From assembly GCF_964204645.1 (NCBI RefSeq), contig NC_134026.1, positions 19,488,650 through 19,548,649 on the forward strand: a DNA stretch of 60,000 nt. The letters run 5' to 3'. Of this stretch, positions 1 through 12,500 are shown in pieces. Both the position numbers and the translations under genes were made by a program. Source of the DNA: Tubulanus polymorphus (lineage: Eukaryota > Nemertea > Palaeonemertea > Tubulaniformes > Tubulanidae). Positions within the stretch are counted from its first letter, which is position 1, and each line of letters opens with the position of its first letter. Under the pieces are notes generated by a model. It was not told the DNA's origin, searched no databases, and was given only the letters and a program-made list of their open reading frames with translations.

Positions 1-429
1 CTTCTTCTTTGAAGCCAAAGTACTACATATTATGTAATATTTCAAAAATACCTAGTTAGTGAAAACGCTTCAACATTCTAGATCAAACGTATTGTCAGGG
101 ACGAATATGTGTAAGGATGATAAGTGAATTCAGGTTCATTGTCAAAATTTCAGAAGTCTCAAATTGTAGTACAGTCAACCCACTTAATTGGGTTCGATTT
201 AATCCAGACATAGGTAAAATATGATTTTTGATCCAGAATTAATTCATTGGAATGGTAAAATTTCTAGCAAAACTTGAAAACATTTCCGATTTCATTTATT
301 ATATTGAAGGTATTATGATCTGGGTAGCATGTGCAATACATCATTGATTGGTAAAAGCTTGATGAAGATGTGCCCCTTCAAACGGCCTTACACAGGTATG
401 ATTTATACGATTTTCAAGGCATCACTTAC
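1..429. other. Left-edge non-coding sequence
   Basis: This is probably the intron after exon 4 of the leftward membrane-protein gene, starting with its GTAAGTG donor at 429. It is AT-rich and I see no further exon in it. Confidence 0.3.
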
Positions 430-3115
430 CAAAATGTAGGCGGGTAGGAAAGAGGACATGAAGCTTATCGACATGGAAGTTACAAACTGAAATAAAATCA
501 TTGTTAATGATCACACCAGGGTTAAAGGCTTAGGCATAAATAGGTATTATCAATCTACAGCGTGTAACCACCCCTTTGACATTTCGTGACACATTTTGGA
601 AGTTTATGGCGATAAAAATCTATTTGTCCATTCGTTAGTTCAGTTTCAAGTAAAAATGTCTTGGATGAAGTAGCCAATGCAAGCTCCAAACAAGCATTTT
701 TTAAGCCTGACCAAATAAGTCGGATTATGTGTGTGAACGCTAACTGGTAGCTCACCTCATTGTTACAGCATCGCAAAATCGAGCGAGTGCTTTACTTGTG
801 AACGCGCTCTCTAATTCGCGCTCTCTAATTTACCCGGGCCAAATGGTTTCCGAATGATCGCGCTTCATAAGAAGCCTAGACGATCAAAAATGGGAAAAAT
901 GGAGATGAATTTCGATTGTCAGAGGGGCGAATCCAGGCTGCAGCGCAAGGTCGTTCTGGTTATATAGGCAATCGTACATGTAGAACGCAGTATCGAATCA
1001 GTGTTCTCCGTATGCTGGGATCTAAAAAGGTTGCATTCATTCTTCTACAGAATGTGGATGATGACAGTAGCTAAGCTAACCATAGGTCCATGTTGTGACA
1101 GAGAATCCCACAAGTGATATGACGAGAAAGATGAAGTCCGAAAAGATGACTTTATTGATTCCACGTTTCAACTATAACCTCGTTCTTTCTCATTATATCA
1201 GCATAAGATTCTCTTATCTAATTACGTAGCTAAGCTTTTGATCTCCGCAAAAAAATTGAAAATCACAGTTAATGTTAGCGCAATCCCCTATTTTCCACAT
1301 TAGCTCGCTACTTGACAATAATCATTGTAAGCATCAATCATTGAGAGAATTGACGAAGCAGATTTTTTTTCTTATTTTTGGATCTATCTTTGAATAAAAA
1401 TTTATTTGAATGGTTGATTTCGATTCGATTTGAGTGCTGTGTCCATTACAAACCACCACACTCGCCGAGAGATTTTCTAACAGGGTTGGCTTATTTTCAG
1501 CGGGTGGATATAGAAATGACTGGCGTGGCCGGCCGGTTGTCCACAACCCCTCGAAGGAAAAACAAGTCAGTGCTGATTTCAGACCATTCTCGGATTATAA
1601 TCATAGCTGCGTGTAAGTGGTCCCTGAGGGTTTTGTTAGGCTACCAGCGGTCACATTAACGATTGGAGCTAGAACAATAAAGAACATTTTTTATCAAAAA
1701 ATTATTTAGGGCAATCACTGAGCGAAGAAAAATCAAACAATTAGGACATCAAGACTTTCCATGTAATGATCTCAACATCATATAAATCAGAACTTACAAA
1801 TCGAACTTCGATGCACATGCTTCCGTAAACATCTTTGAATAGACCTATTATTGTTAAAGTAACATTCATTTATTTCATTTTTCTGTAAAAAGGTTAACTA
1901 TTTCTGAAGTAACATTCCTCCATATCAGACCTGTTTCAACTCAGAGAAAATGCGGTTTTACAAGGTCTAATTATGGTCACACCGGGGGCAGTAATATGCA
2001 TCCTCCCTCGGCAGGGATTCGAACCTGATGGAATCGCTACACTATGGTGGCTGATATGGGACATGCGTGAAAAAAAACACGAATATGCAAATGAGGGCGA
2101 AATAACGACAAAACTAAAATAACGTGACAAAACAATAATTTTGGTTTCGTCGCCCGCGACATTTCATTATTTTGGTTTTGTCGCCCGCAACATTTCATTA
2201 TTTTGGTACAAGCACAGCTTTGCCGCACGAAAACTTGCGGCACCAATCAGATTGCTCGTTGTATAATCGCTGAGGTAAATTTCACGGAAGAACTATAAAT
2301 GGGAAAACCCGGGCTGAAAAAAAATAGGACTTCTGATTGGCTACTAATGACATCATCTAAGCTGCGCGTGTAGCCGCGCACTCGGTCTAGTGTGGCAGGG
2401 TTTCGTACCCTGGCAATCTCGATGCCATCAGGTTCTAATCCCTGTCAGGGAGGATGGTATAATGCTACAGTGGCGAATGAGGATTCCATAAGGATCCTAA
2501 CTCAATTTCTTATACATCTGAAAACGACCCACATTTTCAATTAGGAAGTAAATCACTATAAGCGCAGAATATCTAACAATCTGAATTCGATTCATTACCC
2601 GTATAGTTCATTCAATTAACCTAAAAGAATCGTCTGCTGAATATGGAAATAACAACAACAATTCAACAACAAAGTTTCAACACGCATACAATGCAGGTGC
2701 ACAATTCGACACAGCATTATAAGCTCTTCGTTAAAGCGACCACAGCATGACGTTTTTGTGAATTCATCTGATCAAAATTCAACGCTTATCCACTGTATAA
2801 TAGCTTATCTCAAAATAAAACAATAATCCAAGATGTTTTTGAAATCTGCCAGGAAAGTGTGCACTATACCGGCCAGGCCTTCGATTGATCCAGACGGGGA
2901 TGGATCTACGAGCCAGATGGCGCAATTCTCCTGAAATCCACGGTTGAAATAAAACTGTAATAATAATTGGATGGTCAGATTCTAATAGGCTAATATACTA
3001 AATCCAAACTCACCATTGTGGTAAATATCACGCATACAACTTTCCAGTTGAGTGGAGTAGCACCTTCTTTAGACAGACGGAACAGTCTCGACGTCTTTTT
3101 CATACAAGAAGCCAT
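430..3115 (-). CDS. Unrecognised multi-pass membrane protein, exons 1-4 (3' part outside window)
   Basis: Four exons read leftward with matching phases: 3115-3014 (34 aa, phase 0 end), 2954-2870 (phase 1 end), 1844-1798 (2+45 nt, phase 0 end) and 486-430 (19 aa, phase 0 end). All have GT-AG borders; donors include GTGAGT, GTAAGTT and GTAAGTG. The start at 3115 lies in a good context (AAAAATGG). The chain gives a basic cytosolic N-terminus (MASCMKKTSRLFRL), a first hydrophobic segment around residues 25-38 (KVVCVIFTTM), a loop with two cysteines (ENCAIW and GSMCIEV), then a second membrane segment (FVTSMSISFMSSFLPAYIL). Exon 2 could instead start at the downstream acceptor, at 2930. The layout resembles small four-helix membrane proteins, but I do not recognise the family and assign no function. 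The gene runs off the left edge. What is seen is phase-consistent splicing; the membrane topology is inferred. Confidence 0.5.
1501..1612 (+). other. Possible orphan exon
   Basis: A 112-nt stretch is bounded by a strong acceptor (CTTATTTTCAG) and a consensus donor (GTAAGTGG). Two forward frames are open across it, including one that reads RNDWRGRPVVHNPSKEKQ. It lies opposite an intron of the leftward gene, and no neighbouring exon of matching phase was found. It could be an alternative or non-coding exon, or a chance match. About 110 bases before it (1371-1490) sits a decayed copy of the CCACC(A)CACCTGCCGGG dispersed repeat. Confidence 0.2.
1999..2456 (-). mobile_element. tRNA-like foldback element, copy 1
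   Basis: The left end is ATCCTCCCTCGGCAGGGATT followed by CGAACCTGATGG. The right end is the reverse complement in degraded form (CCATCAGGTTCTAATCCC, then TGTCAGGGAGGATG). Each arm resembles the 3' half of a tRNA gene. The interior matches, in opposite orientation, the elements at 46.3, 48.2 and 52.9 kb, for example CTGATTGGCTA followed by GACATCATCTAAGCTGCGCG. Flanks 1991-1999 and 2457-2465 agree at 7 of 9 bases, a possible target duplication. The outer part of the left arm is interrupted by another inverted-repeat sequence from 2042. Confidence 0.65.
2042..2213 (+). mobile_element. Piece of TATGGTGGCTGAT foldback family, nested
   Basis: It begins TATGGTGGCTGATATGG and continues with ATATGCAAATGAGGGCG, the same end as the elements at 38269 and 40148. 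It then passes into repeated TTTTGGTTTCGTCGCCCGC and CATTTCATTATTTTGG motifs. No opposite terminus is visible, so it is truncated or diverged. It sits inside the left arm of the tRNA-like foldback element. Confidence 0.45.
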
Positions 3116-5907
3116 TTTTCTAAATACTTTATTCCTTAAAATACAGGAGCCGTAAGCATTCTTATAGGTAGAATAAAAAGAATGATTACTTCTGCGCGGT
3201 CTCAAAAATACCAGAAAAAATCTAGTGCTGATACCGGTATGTCTATATGGGTCAGTCAAATTTAGCTAATCCTGTATATTACCAACGGAATGATATGGAG
3301 CGTTTAGGTTAATAGAGGTCAGGCATTAGGACCAAATAAATACCACCTTTGACTTACCCGGTCATGGCCTCTTTGAAGTGGTACAGGTCAGCATGAACTT
3401 ATGGTACTGGGTATCCCAAGTATTACTAGGACAGCTCCACTTTTTTCAGGAAAGAGGGGATACCGTCTGAGAGTTATTAAAAACATCATAACTACTGTTT
3501 ACTTGCGGGTTAGGCCTACTCAATATTCAGTGAACTTGATTAGGCCTACTTCAATGATATTACTGCAGTGAAGATTTGAGTTCAGTGTGGATTCAGGGAT
3601 TATCACGAGACTTCCGTTAGAACCTTAAATTTCCCATTTATTCAAAGGCACTTGACCTAATGTCACAAAGGGCACAATAACCTTGTCGAAAATATACACG
3701 CAAAGGGCACTAAATCCTGTTAAGTCCGATGGCCACAATTTTTTCATAGCCTAATTGTCATAAAGGAGTTTTTACTGTAATAAGGGCACTGTCGGAATGC
3801 TTCTTTGAGGGCTAAAAAGTGCTGTCAGTAACAAATTGAATGTTTTTTCAGTAGCATTTAATTGAAATAATATGGAAGAAAATGTTAATCAATTAATCAG
3901 TAGGCCTTATTGATCTGCAGTATGACCCTCAGTAACATATTTCATATTTTTGTACGCATCAAACAAATCAATCAGTATTTCTCGCGATGAAATAGTAACA
4001 AATACTGAATATCAGGAACAGTTGGCAGCTCTGTCTTTTTTGGTAAAAATTTGGTATGACCCTCAGATCTTAACCCAGCAGTTACTGTCAGTTAATGATT
4101 ACTTCATAGCTGATTCTCTGAAAGCCTGAAACATGATGAAAGCGCTAACCCTTTTTTACTATCTTCTATCCATAGAACTCTGAGTTCTATGCCTCTATCT
4201 ATGGAACATCCATGGTACAAAATGTGGACATAGGGAATGGTAATCTGCAAAATGTGATTACATGTACGTTCTTTATGACTGAACACGAATCATTAACAGA
4301 GGTAAGTTCACAAATTTGATGCCCAGCTGCTTTTATGACGACATCATTTAGGCCTAACCTTTCGCTACTTGATAATTTTGCACGCACTGTACCAGATGGC
4401 GCTAGCGCAATTTTGATGTTGCTGGTATGTGATGAAGCCTATACAGTTGAAAAGGAGCTATAATGAAAGAAGGCAATCTTACTGCTAATCAATAAACACC
4501 TATGTACAGCGTAGTGGTGCGTTGTGCTTGCGTAGTAGTGCGCTGTGCTCTTCAACTAGCTCACTTTTACAGGTCATAGCCTAATTAGCGACTGAAATTT
4601 CACTAATGCCGGTAGCTAACACTAGCAGGTTAAGAATCTCCTACATTTCTTTCAATCAGTTATTTTCTAAAAAAATCTATATTTCTATTTCTTAAATCAT
4701 AGTCTCACAAGATCTTCGAAATTGTAAACATTAAATCATGACATAGGGGCCTAGGCCTATATTCATTATTCAACTGGCTAAAAATATGGCAGTCAGCGGA
4801 ATTAGGACCAGACCTTTGAACAGCAAAGATAAATGAGGGCATGCTTACTAAGGGTAAGGTCAACTTACTAAAAGTAACACTACACAGAGGTTTTGAAGTT
4901 CAGAGTCTTTTTTTTTAATATTCTCACCTTTTTCCTTTTTTAGACCTTATCTATCCATCAAAAATTCAAGCGAAAGTTTAGTAGACAGGTATTCTGGCAT
5001 TTCTTTCAAGGATTGTGAAACCAGAACTGTATAGATCAGCATTGTCAAGCCGCTAATTGGCTAATTGATGTGATTTCATCATCTCCGAGTGCATATGACT
5101 CGACTTGACTTTGCCGTGCAAAATCACGGCCATGGTCCACGACCTTGAGATTTCCGACATTTCTTCCCAAACAAGTAGCGGGAACGCTCAATTCGATAAC
5201 TTTACTGATCTTTGACCTAACGTTAGCACAAAAGAAAGGGAGCATTGCTTTGAAAATAACTATTTTTTAAAGCATAACTCACTTCAGAAAGTGAATACGA
5301 CATGATAAGATACTTTATTTTCAATCAATAAAGCTCATAAATTGAATTGGGTATTGAAGGTCGCGTGGTCAATGTGCATACATGAAGGTCCAGTTGATTT
5401 GACTCAAAAAAATCATATTTTTGAATGTTTGAGCGACAGCTTGACATGGTGAGTGATGAATTAAAATGAGATTGATCGGTTAAGTTAAGATCTGAAATTA
5501 CCGCAAAACTTTTGGTCGGCTGATGTCATGTTTTTATCAACAACAAGACGACAGTCACGACACCACCAGTCCTGCCTGTGTCACTGACCTGAGCGTGGAG
5601 ATCTAACAGTTCCACTGGAGAAATCAGTTCGATGCAGAGAAAGAATGAGAGAAGACCCTTTTCGTTTGCTATGCAAAATACAACTGTTTATTTCCGACTC
5701 CGCTGACAGCACATGCTCATGCTAATATGATTGACATGCAGGGCGGGGATACTACAGAGATGACCTATTTCTACTAACATAAACTGTTTACTGGCGTTCG
5801 CCACACTGAGAGGTGACAGACAGTGACACCACTCTCCGTAAAAACTCTAATGCACACCGCTCATCGCTCCACATTGTAACTATCCGCCACGCGAGTTTGT
5901 ACCATCT

Positions 5908-5943
5908 GCAATTTCAGCACTCGGATCCGAGTGCAGAAATTGC
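5908..5943. repeat. 36-bp palindrome
   Basis: GCAATTTCAGCACTCGGATC is followed by CGAGTGCAGAAATTGC. The 36 bases read the same on both strands except for one mismatched pair. It lies about 2.8 kb upstream of the leftward membrane-protein gene, beside a CACGTGA word. It could be a regulatory palindrome or a relic of a small inverted-repeat transposon. Confidence 0.6.
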
Positions 5944-6884
5944 GAACTCCTGATTTTGGTATCACCCAGCAAGTCATCACGTGACATTATTGTCCGAAGA
6001 TACAAGGTAGTCATCATGGTGGTAGCAGGAGGATCAAAGCGTGCTGAGTAACTAGCAGGATCACAGGTGGCTACACTTCGTCTTCAAAAAAGGCCATCAT
6101 GCCGTGAAGTTAGATGAAAAATATGGTTACATACAGTCCAAATGACGTAAAGCAGAAACAAACAAAAAAACAGGATCCCGAAATAAATATGGAAGCCCTG
6201 AGATGACATCTCGTGTTCGTGAGTTCCTGACTTTTCAATTCATAATACATGTGAATGTGACATGAATAACCCTTATGGGTCTTGCGCCATATGAATTACT
6301 TTTCTTAAACTGCGAGAGAGAGGAAGCTCATCGATATATATCCGAGTTATGGTGAATAAAAACAGTACAAGGTTCTATAAGAGACAAGCGCAATTCCTTT
6401 AAAATGACACTACAAGTCCTCTTCCAAACACTAGTCCAGTGGCGATCCATTTTTTTTGTCATAAGCACTTCGCAATCTTTGATTAATATCGTAAATTTTA
6501 GAATTCCTATAAAATATTTATCTGAAAGCAGGAATATCTACTGGGCTAACTACTGGGTCTGTGATGTCATTTTAAGACCCCTGGGATGAAAGCAGGGCAT
6601 TGGAAGTGCAGGGACTACTGTGGCAAAAGTGGCGGCAATAATTTACTGAAGGACGTTTTTTTTTTTAATAGGCCTTCCATGTTTTGAAGAAATGAAGTAA
6701 ATTCGCCGCAGCAACTTATAAGAACCTGTAAAAAATCAGCAATTGGTGGCGGCAATCAAAAATTAGTTCCAACGCGCCTGAAGGGTCAACTGTCAATTCA
6801 TTTGTCTCACTGTAGACAGAATCCTCTTATTCTGGGAAGTTTTGGAGACACAATTGTCTTGATATTTGGTTTATTCATGTATCT

Positions 6885-7030
6885 TCTTTTTTTTTAATCT
6901 TAAAATAGGGATTGTCCTCATTATTTATTTATTTGGCTGGTAAATTTGGTTTGATTTTTCGATTGAGTGTCCCTTACAGACCCACCACACCTGCCGGGAG
7001 CGAAACAGGGGGTTTGATTTTGATCTTCCC
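6885..7030 (+). repeat. Dispersed short repeat B, copy 1
   Basis: This copy contains AAAATAGGGATTGTCC, ATTATTTATTTATTTGGC, GATTGAGTGTCCCTTACAGA and CCCACCACACCTGCCGGGAG in that order. The same order recurs at 11612-11745 (reverse strand), 42760-42866 (reverse strand, diverged), 49013-49117 and, as a fragment, 40950-41005. Neither coding potential nor clear terminal repeats are visible, so it could be a short retroposon or a MITE. Confidence 0.6.
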
Positions 7031-8252
7031 TTGACACCTGCAGCCCAAATAATGAATCAGAATCAAGATGCCTGACTGGTGGCCATTGTTGTTTGCTGAA
7101 ATCAGTTCAAGATCATTGTATTAATTGGTTTCCTGTATATGTTCATTAGGGGACATAAGTCATGAATTATGAGATATCGTGGTATCTTTATATCAATCGG
7201 TACCTATAAATATTTTGTAAGCACCATGAGTTACAAATTTGTAGCTCATGACATATTCTGAATTTTACATGTAATACTTCTTTTTACAGGCACGAACGGG
7301 GATTCACTTCTTTTAGCGAGTAAGAAAGTGCCTTCAATGGTTTTGAACAAAGGGTCCGATTTTATTAAAATTTTTCTTTCATATCGATAGTTATACGGAA
7401 GCACAAAATGCCTGATTGTCAATTTTAATACAGTGAAGAGTCTCTTATACAAATATACAAAGATACAAAGATATCCTTGTTCTCATGCCTGAATCAGATT
7501 TACTTTTCGGTGAGAAGACGTTTCTTTCAGTTCTCCGGGGTTGTTTTTGTAATCACCTATTGATTAGCTATGCACTTTCATTTCACACGGCGTTTCACAA
7601 TTTCTATTGAACATTTTGTTTGCGTGCGTGTAATTACCTTGTTGAAAGTTGTCGCTTTTATGCGTTCAGAGGGCATAACGCACGCACAAAAAATTGCTCT
7701 GTAATATTGGTTTCGATCATAATTTTACTTACTTGGTGACAAGCCGCTGAGTTGCGATGATTTTATCCATCAAAGTAGAATCAGGTAGATTTATTTTCTA
7801 AAATTTAATTTTCAAGGAGCAAGGTTTTAGAGTTGGGAGGTAACCGCTGGTAAAGTAAGCAGTATTTGATTTTAAGATATTTTAACTCGTGTCAAATTTG
7901 AAAATGCAAAGTGTGGCACCTGTAATGATTGTAGGAAACAATGGCTTATTTTTCATGTTGCAAGTTAGTTTAGACAATTGAAATTCATTTAATGAGTAGC
8001 ATTAAGAAATAAGCAACAACAAATAACCGCAACGTAAGCAATTAGGGTACAGACTATTGTCTTAAATCATCAAAGGACATGATTACAATATAAATGCATT
8101 GAAATTGTGTTATAATTCATATAGCAAACTAGCTTACATACCTGTAAACCTAATTCAGTAAACTAATGGTGCTGTAACGAGAGAAATCCCACAATAAATT
8201 CAGGCAAAAATGAAGAGTCCTATATTATTAAAATGATTATATTTCGAGCAAT

Positions 8253-8285
8253 GTTTCGGCTAAATTATATTAGCCATCATCAGGC
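8253..8285 (-). repeat. Hairpin motif CTGATGA-stem-GAAAC
   Basis: On the minus strand, CCTGATGATGGCTAA and TTAGCCGAAAC flank a short loop. The stem GGCTAA/TTAGCC is perfect. The CTGATGA...GAAA arrangement is reminiscent of a hammerhead ribozyme core, and similar motifs are common at the ends of animal retroelements such as Penelope-like elements. An extra U between CUGAUGA and the stem departs from the canonical core. No stem I or III partner and no retroelement ORF were found nearby. Confidence 0.3.
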
Positions 8286-8518
8286 TTACTGAGAATAAAG
8301 TGAAGTAACGGAATATTTATATGTACAAACATCGAACAAGGGGATACAGATTGAAGGATTAAGATTAAAGACAAAACACAAGTTTGATATGATCACCGTA
8401 AATTTAACTAAACCAATTCAGAAATTGATCTAATAATCCCAATTAGTGACATTTCAAAAGATTGATGCATCTGATTTTATGGTTGTTAATGGAATGGTAG
8501 TTAATTATTCTAATCGAT

Positions 8519-8860
8519 ATTCCCGGTAACAATTAAAAATCCCCCCTGGTAAAAATCCCCAAAATTTGATTTCTCAGCAAAATATAGTAAAAAACTTAGG
8601 CCTAAATAGTTTTCAAAAATTTCAAGTTTTCACTGGTGTTTATCACAATAGGCCTATTTACCTTGGATAATCTATGTCTTTTATCAAGCTACGTGCATGA
8701 AAATCACATTATTCTGTGACTTTTAGCAAGCAACAATGCGTAAAAAATGATATAATTGTAGTTTTGAAAAACTCTATGAAGAAATCTAGTTTAAAAGTAA
8801 TAGTAGAATATCTTTGTACCCTAAAATTACCGGGGGGATTTTTACCTGTTAACGCCCCGG
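8519..8860 (-). mobile_element. MITE family A, copy 1
   Basis: The ends carry inverted CCCCCCTGGTAAAAATCCCC and GGGGGGATTTTTACC with CCCGGTAAC/GTTAACGCCCCGG outside them. The interior shares, in reverse orientation, GATTATCCAAGGT and CTTCATA...ACTTTTTCAAAA-type blocks with the element at 10888-11280. GATAT lies on both sides. There is no coding sequence. Confidence 0.55.
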
Positions 8861-9595
8861 ATATCGCATCATGATATGCCCCATCCATGCTCAAACTCCC
8901 CCCAACTCCAGCAAGATCCAAGGCAAGCAGAGTCTATTGTAGATCCTTGCATACTACACATTCTGAAAAATTCAAATAAGGTTTATGAAAAGATAATCTT
9001 GAACGTAAATAGGGTGAAAGCAGAATTTTATGAACAGTGATCTTGATTAGATGAGATTGTGAATTAAGTAAATGAAATAGTGATTTTGAATTTAGATCAT
9101 GGCAAATTTCTACAGAAATATGATTTTAGGCATAAGAAATTCTTCAGTTTTGTTGTCATCGAAATTTTTTCATTTATATCCCCTGAATAAGAATGCCGCA
9201 GTACGAATTTTGATATATTTACGATCCCTGCAGGCATATTGTTTTTCAATATGCCGTTTTATTAGTACACGTATTTATAAATATAATGAAACGAATTTAC
9301 GTTGTTTTATTTTCAGACGTCCGATAGTTCGTTATTATATTCGATCGTCGACGCGAAGAACACGATCACAAAATAAAGCCGATTAACAACTACTCACTAC
9401 GTACGTGTACTTGGACTATAATATCGTGAAGTTCGGACGCTCGAATGCAGATCGCTGAACACAGATATATTAATGCTTAATACCCGGCTTTATAATACGC
9501 AGACATTAACGGTCGTCATATCAATCTAGTCAGCGCAAATAAGCGTAATTATTATTATCGGGCGAATGAACCGTACGTAGTCGATATATTTCATC

Positions 9596-12500
9596 ATGGC
9601 GAAAAGTAAGTTCGAATATGTGCGTCAGTACGAAGATGAGGATAAATTGTTGCCGAATTGTTGGATAGTCATTCGCATCGACGGAAAAGGCTTTCACAAG
9701 TAAGTTCGAGAAAGCGTGGTGCAACTCCGAAGGGCTGCAGTTTCACAGGGGCACGTCGGAACAAGCTGGAGCCCTCGTGCGGAAATTCTTTTCAAAAGTT
9801 TTTCGCATTCTGACCGCTTCTAGATTCAGTATCCTCTCAGTTGTCACTGTACTAAAATCATGTGCACAACAAGATGTATATCTGCCAGTTTGGGGCTGAC
9901 GGTTGATCCAAAAATATTGTTTTCAAACTATGAATAGACTGAGTGGTCAGGGTGGTTCAGGGGCCCCTGTTTCATGAAAAAAGCTACGCTTGAAAGGATT
10001 GATTTTGATGCTTGTGTAGCGAAAATATAAGGGGCCATGATTCATGTAAGTACATCACCGCGTGCATATGGGCTGGTGTAAAAAATCTTCTGATGTAAAA
10101 CTTCTGATGTATTACATGTACTTATTCATGTACCTTATTATTTACGAAATTATATCTAAAGAACTTGTTTTTTTATGATTTTTGTGTCATATTATAAATA
10201 GGAATATGTAGGAAATAAATCATGATAAGCTTTAGAATTGCCTATGGGACATGGAAGAGGGTGTTGAGAAGCGGTTACAATTTTGGAACGTTCTTTATGA
10301 ACAGGTCCCTGAAATACCTAATCAAACTCATGTTGGAAGGGGTATATAGGCCTATGTGACTGGGTTAGGCGGTGCATCATGAATACATACTCCCCGACCT
10401 ACTCCCCTGCAAAATCCAAATTACACATCTTTCTGCTACTGTGTATGGACCCACATTTATTACTATCAATCATCTTTGGCTACTGCAACAACAGGATGTC
10501 CAAATATCACCCATTGCATAACAGTAATCAAAAATTTTTAATTTTTCTCACAATAATGCCGCTAAATAGATGGAGAGTTTATGGAATAAATTGGCATACA
10601 TATTGTTATTTTTATTAGGGAAATTTGTGCATGTATCTTTGAACGGGTCACGGGATCTACTCGTAGGGAGCCCACGACTTGGTGTATCGGTGTTGATGTA
10701 CGCACAGTCGTTACGACCGATAACAACTGGTTGTTGGCGATTATCGCTGAATTCGATCTGAGTGCAATCTACGATAGTCGCCGACAGTTGAGTCGCGTGG
10801 TATGTCAATCGGAGCGGCTTCACTTGAACATATAGATCAAACAGTTCCTCAAACCTGATGAAACTAATGTAGATAATTAATAAGTCCCTGCGGTGAAAAT
10901 TCCACCTGGTAAAAAATACCCATCCCCATCCTACTGATAGAAACTAGAAACACTTATTACAACAATATTAATTTTTAGAAAAACATGTACATAGATAGTT
11001 TATTACTACTTTTAACCAATTTCTTCATAAAACTTTTTCAAAATTACGTTAATGTCACTTTTGATGCATGTAGCTTGCCTATAAAGTTTCAGATTATCCA
11101 AGGTGAACATTGTGACCAACACCATGAAGACTTAGAAATTTTCAAAATCTATCAAGAGTTTTCAACTTAAGAATATTGAAACATTTTGTGAATTTTGTTG
11201 TGAAATCAAATTTGGGGGGGGGGGGGGGTTTACCCATGGGCATATTTACCCGATTTTTACCAGGGGATATTTCCTGTTACCTGATGAAATGACTGTAAGT
11301 CTTATTGACTTCTTTTAGATAAGTTCATCTGGGGTGGCCCAGTGTGATGGTTCCATCAACTGCTGGAAGTCCGATAAGGGTGATCGCTGCTGATGAAGAG
11401 CAAATCTTAGGGCTAAGTCCCTGGCTCCCTTTAGGCACCTTGTTAAGGCCCATCCATGGCCGAATGTCTTCTCTGTAAAATAGAGTTAATTAGCAAAAAG
11501 CAGAGTAATCTGGATAACATCTGGTGAACTTCCAATTATGTACTTCCATTTAAAAATATTCTGTTAACTCGACCGCCGATCACACATCTATATCTGTACT
11601 TCGATTTCCGATTTCAAAATCAAACCCCCTGTTTCGCTCCCGGCAGGTGTGGTGGGTCTGTAAGGGACACTCAATCGAAAAATCAAACAAAATTTACCGG
11701 CCAAATAAATAAATAATGGGGACAATCCCTATTTTAAGATCAAACATCTGGTGAACTAATTAGTTTTCCGGTATGAGGGTCCAATGGCTCAGCTGTCGGG
11801 CCTGTTTGGAGAGTAAAATAATTGTGCACTGAAAAATCAAATGCTTGCATGAATACTTAATACTTATGCTGGCTTTTCCATTTCGTGCATTTACGTGTCT
11901 CAAATATACACTTCACAGAATGTTTTGGTATTCTTCAGGGTTATATATGTTTAGTTGGCAATCGATGCATTGTGAATTGTGTGTGTATAGGCCCTATTGT
12001 GTATTTTCACATTTTCATTCAAGATGTCGAACACAAGAGAGGATTTCATCTAAAAAAAATCATAGAACTCAAATCAAATTTATTTGAATTCTATGAACAA
12101 ATGAAGAATATACGATCATGAATATGACATTATTGTAAGTTTATTGATAAGCTTTGTGCTGAATACATTAGCATCTATTCGTGAAAAGAAACGGATAGCG
12201 AAACGTAGTTCATCACCTAATCATGAATTCTACTGAACAGTTGGGTCGCCCTTTCACTAGTTACAAAGTCCTCATGTATTTGGCAAACAAGTCTGGCATC
12301 TATCTTACGGTTACAATAATCATTCTGTCATTGTTGTTCTTGTTGGGAGCCTTCGGCAATTCAGCCACTTTTCTCATAATGATAAGTCGCAAATTTCGCA
12401 GTTTATCTTACGCTACTTATCTTATCGTTTGTCTCTGTCTGATTTCGTGGTCTGCACAAATTTTACGTTGATGCCTATTTTACAATTCGCGCTCTTGCGC

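Larger units (their letters stand above)
3116..9595. other. Intergenic region between divergent genes
   Basis: About 6.5 kb separates the leftward membrane-protein gene from THG1 and must hold both promoters. No convincing exon was found. It carries a 36-bp palindrome (5908-5943), a dispersed repeat (6885-7030), a hairpin motif (8253-8285) and a short inverted-repeat element (8519-8860). Around 3646-3790 the words AAAGGGCAC and AAGGGCAC recur, as they do at 47.2 kb. The 5045-5245 stretch has leftward open frames but no splice support. Confidence 0.4.

Noticed and set aside
5045-5245. Leftward ORFs near 5.1 kb as 5' exon of the membrane-protein gene
   Set aside because: No donor with a usable phase was found, and exon 1 at 3115 already has a good start codon.
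9099-9386. 95-codon + strand ORF just upstream of THG1
   Set aside because: AT-driven composition, no recognisable motif, and the THG1 start is fixed by an in-frame stop at 9578.
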